From contig JAFEEH010000224.1 of NCBI GenBank assembly GCA_018241185.1, positions 1 through 64,000 of the forward strand: DNA of 64,000 nucleotides, read 5' to 3'. Numbering within the stretch: the first letter of the stretch is position 1; the number at the start of each line of letters is the position of its first letter. Source of the DNA: Pseudomonadota bacterium (lineage in GTDB: Bacteria > Pseudomonadota > Gammaproteobacteria > Burkholderiales > Burkholderiaceae_C). A model generated the notes under the pieces. It saw nothing but the letters and a program-made list of their open reading frames with translations. It ran no database searches and was not told where the DNA came from. The position numbers and the translations under genes are program-made. This document shows positions 59,532 to 64,000 of this stretch, one piece after another.

Positions 59532-60380
59532 TCAGTAGGTGTACACGCCCCGCCCGGTCTTGCGGCCCAATTGGCCGGCGGCCACCATCTCCTTGAGCAG
59601 CGGGCAGGGACGGTACTTGGAGTCGCCGAACTCCTCCAGGTACACCTCCATCACGGCCAGGCACACGTCCAGCCCGATCATGTCGGCCAGCGCCAGTGGG
59701 CCGATGGGCTGGTTGCAGCCGAGCTTCATGCCGGCGTCGATGTCCTCGGCCGTGGCCAGGCCTTCGGCCAGGACGAAGAAAGCCTCGTTGATCATCGGCA
59801 CCAGGATGCGGTTGACCACGAAGCCCGGCGCGTTCTTCACCGTGATGGGCGACTTGCCCAGCTTGAGCGCCAGCGCCTTCACCGCGTCGTGCGTGGCGTC
59901 GCTGGTGAGGTAGCCGCGGATCAGCTCCACCAGCGCCATCATCGGCACCGGGTTGAAGAAGTGCATGCCGATGAAGCGGTCGGGCCGCTTCGTGTCGGCG
60001 GCCAGCTGGGTGATCGAGATCGACGAGGTGTTCGACGCGATGATCACCTCGGGCGCCAGCATCGCATCGACCTGCCGCAGGATCTTGGTCTTCAGGCCGT
60101 GGTTCTCGGTCGCGGCCTCGATCACGAGCTGCGCGGACTTGAGGTCCTCGTAGTTCGTCGAGCCCTGGATCAGCTGCAGCGCGTCGGCCTTCTGGGCTTC
60201 GGTGAGCTTGTCCTTCTTGATCAGTCGGTCGAGGCTGCCCGAGATGGTGGCCACGCCCTTGTCCACGGCCGCCTGGGCGATGTCGACCATCACGACGCGG
60301 ATGCCCGACACGGCGCAGGCCTGCGCGATGCCGTTGCCCATGGTGCCGGCGCCGATGATGCCGACGGTCTGGATGTCCAT
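59532..60380 (-). CDS. 3-hydroxybutyryl-CoA dehydrogenase
   Basis: NAD-dependent L-3-hydroxyacyl-CoA dehydrogenase of 282 residues. It shows QTVGIIGAGTMGNGIAQACA, IIASNTSSISITQLAADTKR, the catalytic His in IGMHFFNPVPMM, and NRILVPMINEAFFVLAEGLA. This matches PaaH/Hbd-type short-chain enzymes. It stands on its own transcript. It acts in beta-oxidation of acyl-CoAs or in acetoacetyl-CoA metabolism, and could serve the crotonase pathways nearby. Confidence 0.95.
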   Translation of the reverse strand: MDIQTVGIIGAGTMGNGIAQACAVSGIRVVMVDIAQAAVDKGVATISGSLDRLIKKDKLTEAQKADALQLIQGSTNYEDLKSAQLVIEAATENHGLKTKILRQVDAMLAPEVIIASNTSSISITQLAADTKRPDRFIGMHFFNPVPMMALVELIRGYLTSDATHDAVKALALKLGKSPITVKNAPGFVVNRILVPMINEAFFVLAEGLATAEDIDAGMKLGCNQPIGPLALADMIGLDVCLAVMEVYLEEFGDSKYRPCPLLKEMVAAGQLGRKTGRGVYTY

Positions 60381-60468
60381 TGAATGCTCCTCAAAGAAGT
60401 GGGAAAGAACGCAATGGACGAATGCTAACGGCCCACCTTGCAGCGGGCCGTCGCCAGTTCAACAAGGC

Positions 60469-62121
60469 TCAGCGCGCCGGTCGGATGCGGTAGATCGCGT
60501 TGTTCAGGTCGGCCGACACGTACACGCTGCCATCGGCGCCCACGGCCACGCCGGTGGGCACGTAGGGCGGCGGCAGGCCGGGGCCGGCGGCCAGTCCGAT
60601 CGGCAGGTTTTCGGCCACCGTGCGCTTGCTGCCGTCGGCCGGGTTGATCTCCACCAGCCGCTTGGCGGCCGATTCGGCCACGATGAAGCTGCCCCACGGC
60701 GTTTGCGCCAGCCCTTCGGGCATCGCCAGGCCCTGGGCCACGGCCACGGGCGCGCCACCGGCGAGCGGCACGCGCAGCAGGCGGCCGGCCGCTTCGGTGA
60801 CGTAGATCGCCCCATCGGCGCCCAGCACCATCTGCACCGGGCCCTGGATGCCGCTGGCCAGCACCTGCCGCGTGGCGTACTTGTCGCCGCTGGCGCGCGT
60901 GATGCTGCCGGTCGCGATCTCGGCGACGACCACGCTGCCGTCCTCCAGCGGGATCGCATCGTAGGGCGCCTTCAGCCCGTGGATCACCGCCGTGGTCTTG
61001 CGGGTCGCGCGGTCCACCAGTTGCGCCGTGCCGGTGAACCAGGACGACAGCGCGAAGCGCGTCTTCGACAGGCCCACCGCGAAGGGGTACTCGAGCTCGG
61101 GTTCGCGCTGCATGCGGAAGATGTCGCTCACGGCGCCGGTCTTCAGGTCGACCTCGCGAAAGCCGAACACGTCGGCCACCCAGAGTTTGTCGCCCTCGGT
61201 CTTCATGCCCGCCGGCACGGCCACCGCGCCGCCCGTCAGGCGCCGTAGCTCGCCGGTGGCCGGGTTGAAGGCGTCCACCGCGTTGTTGGCCATGTTCGAC
61301 ACGTAGATCGTGCCGTCGGGCGCGATCGCCAGGTTGTCGAGCGAGGGCGTGAGCTGCTTCGCCACCGTCTTGCGACCGGTGGCGAGTTCGACACGCACCA
61401 GCTCGCCCGAGCGCGCGTCGACCACCCACAGGTTGCCCTTGCCGTCGAGGTTGGCGGCGGCCGGGATCTGGAAGCCGTCGGCAATCACCGTCATCGCGCC
61501 GTTGGCCGGGTTGATCTTTACCACCTGGCCCTTGAACCAGAGCGGGCCATAGAGCCAGCCATCGGGCCCGACCTCGAAGCCGTTGAAGCCGCCCATGTCC
61601 TTCTTGATCAGGCGCGGCGGCTGCTGGCCCGTGCGGTCGATCTTCCACAGCGCGTCGCCCAGGAAGACCTGCGAGGCGTAGAGCTTGCCGTTGCGGCGGT
61701 CGAAGTCCAGCGAGTTCAGACCGGGCAGGTCCTTGGCCAGCACGCGCATCGGGGCGCCGTCGCTCTCGCGGTAGCGCAGCATGCCCATGAGGTAATTGGT
61801 CCAGGCCAGCTCGCCGCGCGGGCCGACGGCGATGTCGTCGGCCTGGCCTTCGGGGGCGGCGATGAACACGCGCGCCTGGCCGGTGCGGCGGTCGACTTCC
61901 CACATGCTGTTGCCGACGACCGAGCCGGCCAGCAGGCGGCCCTGCCGGTCCACGGCCAGGCCATGCACGCCGGCGAAGGCGGACGGCTGCACCAGGGCCT
62001 CGGGCGCGGACCAGGCGGCGGGCCGCGTCGGCGGCGCCGTGCTGCAGCCGGCCAGCGCGGCGAGGAGGGCGGGAACGGCGAGCGCGAACGCGGCCGTGCG
62101 GCGGCGCAGTGAGATGGGCAT
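60469..62121 (-). CDS. SMP-30/NHL-type beta-propeller lipoprotein
   Basis: Predicted lipoprotein of 550 residues: the signal ends in ALLAALAGCSTAPP with the lipobox LAGC. Most of the rest is a repeated beta-propeller (PDGTIYVSNM, GADGAIYVTEAAG, ADGSVYVSADLNNAIYR), like SMP-30/gluconolactonase or NHL proteins, perhaps two blades sets of six. It may be a lactonase or a scaffolding/sensing surface protein. ATG 62121 is chosen; the longer frame upstream has no signal. It diverges from the AtuA-type gene at 62396. Confidence 0.87.
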   Translation of the reverse strand: MPISLRRRTAAFALAVPALLAALAGCSTAPPTRPAAWSAPEALVQPSAFAGVHGLAVDRQGRLLAGSVVGNSMWEVDRRTGQARVFIAAPEGQADDIAVGPRGELAWTNYLMGMLRYRESDGAPMRVLAKDLPGLNSLDFDRRNGKLYASQVFLGDALWKIDRTGQQPPRLIKKDMGGFNGFEVGPDGWLYGPLWFKGQVVKINPANGAMTVIADGFQIPAAANLDGKGNLWVVDARSGELVRVELATGRKTVAKQLTPSLDNLAIAPDGTIYVSNMANNAVDAFNPATGELRRLTGGAVAVPAGMKTEGDKLWVADVFGFREVDLKTGAVSDIFRMQREPELEYPFAVGLSKTRFALSSWFTGTAQLVDRATRKTTAVIHGLKAPYDAIPLEDGSVVVAEIATGSITRASGDKYATRQVLASGIQGPVQMVLGADGAIYVTEAAGRLLRVPLAGGAPVAVAQGLAMPEGLAQTPWGSFIVAESAAKRLVEINPADGSKRTVAENLPIGLAAGPGLPPPYVPTGVAVGADGSVYVSADLNNAIYRIRPAR

Positions 62122-62282
62122 ACCAGGTGTCTCCGAATGGTTGTTGTGGTGCTTGGCCGTTGCTGCCCGCGGGTGGCGTCGGCCAGGCGGAGTCTTCGCA
62201 GGCGTCGCCTGCCGCGCAGTCACGCAGGGGACAAATCCTTGAAACAAATCGGCTTGCGGCGCCCGTGCCACCTGCGCGGATA

Positions 62283-62326
62283 GCTATGAAAACCATAGCA
62301 ACCGGGCGCTTTCCCGGGCAGCAGCC
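62283..62326 (-). repeat. Dispersed repeat, copy 5
   Basis: Core GCTATG-AAAAC-CATAGC (62283-62299), followed by a body whose reverse complement has GGCTGCTGCCCGG and GCGCCC blocks resembling the copy at 37468. It sits in the 274-base gap between the divergent lipoprotein and AtuA-type genes. It is more decayed than the others. Confidence 0.5.
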
Positions 62327-62395
62327 AGTTGGCGCAAGCCGCGCCGCCGCGGCGCTGCGTACGCTCCGGCGCAGCCTGCCACCGCATCGCCGCCC

Positions 62396-64000
62396 ATGAC
62401 CGCCGACACCTCCCCGCCAACCGCCCGTCGCACCGTGCGCATCGGCGGCGCCTCGGGCTTCTGGGGCGACAGCAGCGTGGCGGTGGGGCAGCTGGTGCGC
62501 GGCGGCGCACCCATCGACTACCTGGTCTTCGACTACCTCGCGGAAACCACCATGGCCGTGCTGGCCGGCGCGCGCCTGCGCCAACCCGAGATGGGCTGGG
62601 CCACCGATTTCGTCGAGATCGCCATGCGCGATGTGCTGGCCGACTGCGTGGCGCGGCGCATCCGCGTGGTGAGCAACGCCGGCGGCGTGCACCCTGAAGC
62701 CTGCGCCGAGGCATTGCGTGCGCTGGCGCGGGAGCAGGGCGTGGACGTGCGCGTGGCCGTGGTGCTGGGCGACGACGTGAGCGTGCAGATGCCGGCACTG
62801 CATGCGGCCGGCACAGTAGACATGGCGAGCGGTGACCCCGTACCGGCACGTGTGCTCAGTGCCAATGCGTACTTGGGCGCACAGGGCATCCGCGCGGCGC
62901 TCGCGGCCGGGGCCGACGTCGTCGTCACCGGCCGCTGCGTCGACAGCGCCGTGACGCTCGGGCCGCTGCTGCACGAATTCGGCTGGGCGCCCGACGACTG
63001 GGACCGCCTCGCGGGCGGCAGCCTGGCGGGCCACATCATCGAATGCGGCTGCCAGGCGACAGGTGGGCTGCACACCGACTGGCAGGCGATCCCCGACTGG
63101 CCGACCATCGGCTACCCCATCGTCGAGGTGGCGGAAGACGGCAGCTTCACGCTGACCAAGCCGCCTGGCACCGGCGGCGCCGTCCTGCGCGCGGCGGTGG
63201 CCGAGCAACTGCTCTACGAGATCGGCGACCCCGCCGCCTATCTGCTGCCCGACGTGCGCTGCGACTTCACGCAGGTGCGCATCGAGCAGGTCGACGAGGG
63301 GACAGTGCGCGTGAGCGGCGCGCGCGGCGGCCCGCCGCCCAGCGGCTACAAGGTGTCGGCCACCGTGCTGGACGGCTGGCGCTGCGCGGGCTCGATGGTG
63401 ATCGTCGGCCGCGAGGCCCCGGCCAAGGCGCGCCGCACGGCCGAGGCGATCCTGGCGCGCACGCGGTCGCTGTTCCAGGCGCGCGGCCTGGCCGACTACA
63501 CGGCCACGTACGTCGAGGTGCTGGGCACCGAATCCATCTATGGCCCGCATGCGCGCCCTGGCGCTGCGGACGCGCGCGAGGTGCTGATGCGCGTGGTGGT
63601 CGACCATGCCGACAGGAAGGCGCTCGAACTCTTCGCACGCGAGATCGCGCCGGCCGGCACCTCTTGGTCGCCCGGCACCACCGCGCCCGGCTCGATGGCG
63701 GGGCGGCCGCCGGTGGTGCCGCTGATCAAGCCCTTCGCCTTCGTGCTGCTCCGGGAAGCGGTCGCTGTGCGTGTGCTCCTGGAGGGCGACCAACTGCCGC
63801 TGGCCGCTGCGCCCGGCCTGCAGGCGCCCACCGCTGCGGCACCGGTGCCGCCGCCCGAGGCGGTGGCGCTGCCGGCCGATGCCGTCGAACTGCCCCTCAT
63901 CGCCCTGGCCTGGGCGCGCAGCGGCGACAAGGGCGACCTCGCCAACATCGGCGTCGTCGCGCGGCGGCCCGAGTGGCTGCCCTGGCTGTGGGCCGCGCTC
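62396..64000 (+). CDS. AtuA-type (DUF1446) protein, 3' end missing
   Basis: First 535 residues of an acyclic terpene utilisation AtuA-family protein, running off the window without a stop. The start MTADTSPPTARRTVRIGGAS leads to the family signatures DYLVFDYLAETTMAVLAGAR, VVSNAGGVHPEACAEALRAL, SANAYLGAQGIRAALAAGAD and GRCVDSAVTLGPL. The late SGDKGDLANIGVVAR is the usual C-terminal part. Members are about 590 residues, so little is missing. AtuA is required for citronellol and related growth in Pseudomonas; other relatives have unknown roles. No atuC/atuF genes are visible here. Confidence 0.9.
   Translation, partial: MTADTSPPTARRTVRIGGASGFWGDSSVAVGQLVRGGAPIDYLVFDYLAETTMAVLAGARLRQPEMGWATDFVEIAMRDVLADCVARRIRVVSNAGGVHPEACAEALRALAREQGVDVRVAVVLGDDVSVQMPALHAAGTVDMASGDPVPARVLSANAYLGAQGIRAALAAGADVVVTGRCVDSAVTLGPLLHEFGWAPDDWDRLAGGSLAGHIIECGCQATGGLHTDWQAIPDWPTIGYPIVEVAEDGSFTLTKPPGTGGAVLRAAVAEQLLYEIGDPAAYLLPDVRCDFTQVRIEQVDEGTVRVSGARGGPPPSGYKVSATVLDGWRCAGSMVIVGREAPAKARRTAEAILARTRSLFQARGLADYTATYVEVLGTESIYGPHARPGAADAREVLMRVVVDHADRKALELFAREIAPAGTSWSPGTTAPGSMAGRPPVVPLIKPFAFVLLREAVAVRVLLEGDQLPLAAAPGLQAPTAAAPVPPPEAVALPADAVELPLIALAWARSGDKGDLANIGVVARRPEWLPWLWAAL

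Noticed and set aside
60425..63793. A 1122-residue frame on the minus strand
   Set aside because: It runs antisense to the AtuA-type gene and in another frame through the lipoprotein gene; both of these have clear family motifs.

Overview
This is a very GC-rich stretch with the gene families of a Burkholderiales beta-proteobacterium, most likely Comamonadaceae and plausibly Variovorax-like. The clues are a Bug/TctC-type binding protein with no permease beside it, many CoA-linked catabolic genes each next to its own LysR or LacI regulator, and a 45-65 bp dispersed repeat present in at least five recognisable copies. The genus is inference. No tRNA, rRNA, CRISPR array, transposase, integrase or phage gene was seen. 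Both ends are cut: the window opens inside kdpD and closes inside an AtuA-type gene.

Left part (1-20.4 kb). kdpD, the potassium sensor kinase, is followed at once by a convergent glycosyltransferase. Its partner kdpE lies 13.4 kb further on. Between them are a large-subunit catalase (katE), a divergent Crp/Fnr regulator, a likely eight-gene catabolic operon on the minus strand (amidohydrolase, TRAP transporter, two SDRs and two CMD-fold proteins) and a LacI-type regulator with a perfect candidate operator. After kdpE come a small exported protein, an AhpD-like protein, a methyltransferase and a trehalase.

Middle part (20.4-43 kb). An SDR and a GMC oxidoreductase overlap as an operon divergent from trehalase. 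Next are a medium-chain dehydrogenase, an RluF-like pseudouridine synthase, a PAP2 phosphatase, two poorly known proteins, a two-component system with a small tandem-repeat exported protein, a 1920-residue autotransporter with 99-residue passenger repeats, an AqpZ-like aquaporin, an orphan ABC binding protein whose signal peptide is encoded by a dispersed repeat, htpG with a candidate heat-shock promoter, a tautomerase, SrkA kinase and a DUF2855 protein.

Right part (43-64 kb). One minus-strand cluster (acyl-CoA dehydrogenase, Bug binding protein, type III CoA-transferase) faces a LysR gene. Next comes ohrR-ohr with a textbook operator, then a serine hydrolase and a crotonase. A second LysR gene faces an eight-gene plus-strand operon: GAF protein, VOC protein, alpha/beta hydrolase, SsuABC/TauABC-like transporter, flavin monooxygenase and crotonase. 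This looks like an uptake-and-degradation module for an unknown aromatic or heteroatom-containing compound. A 3-hydroxyacyl-CoA dehydrogenase, a beta-propeller lipoprotein and the start of an AtuA-type gene close the window.

The best candidates for something undescribed are the LacI-controlled SDR/CMD/TRAP operon and the LysR-controlled GAF-to-crotonase operon. The substrate of neither can be read from sequence.
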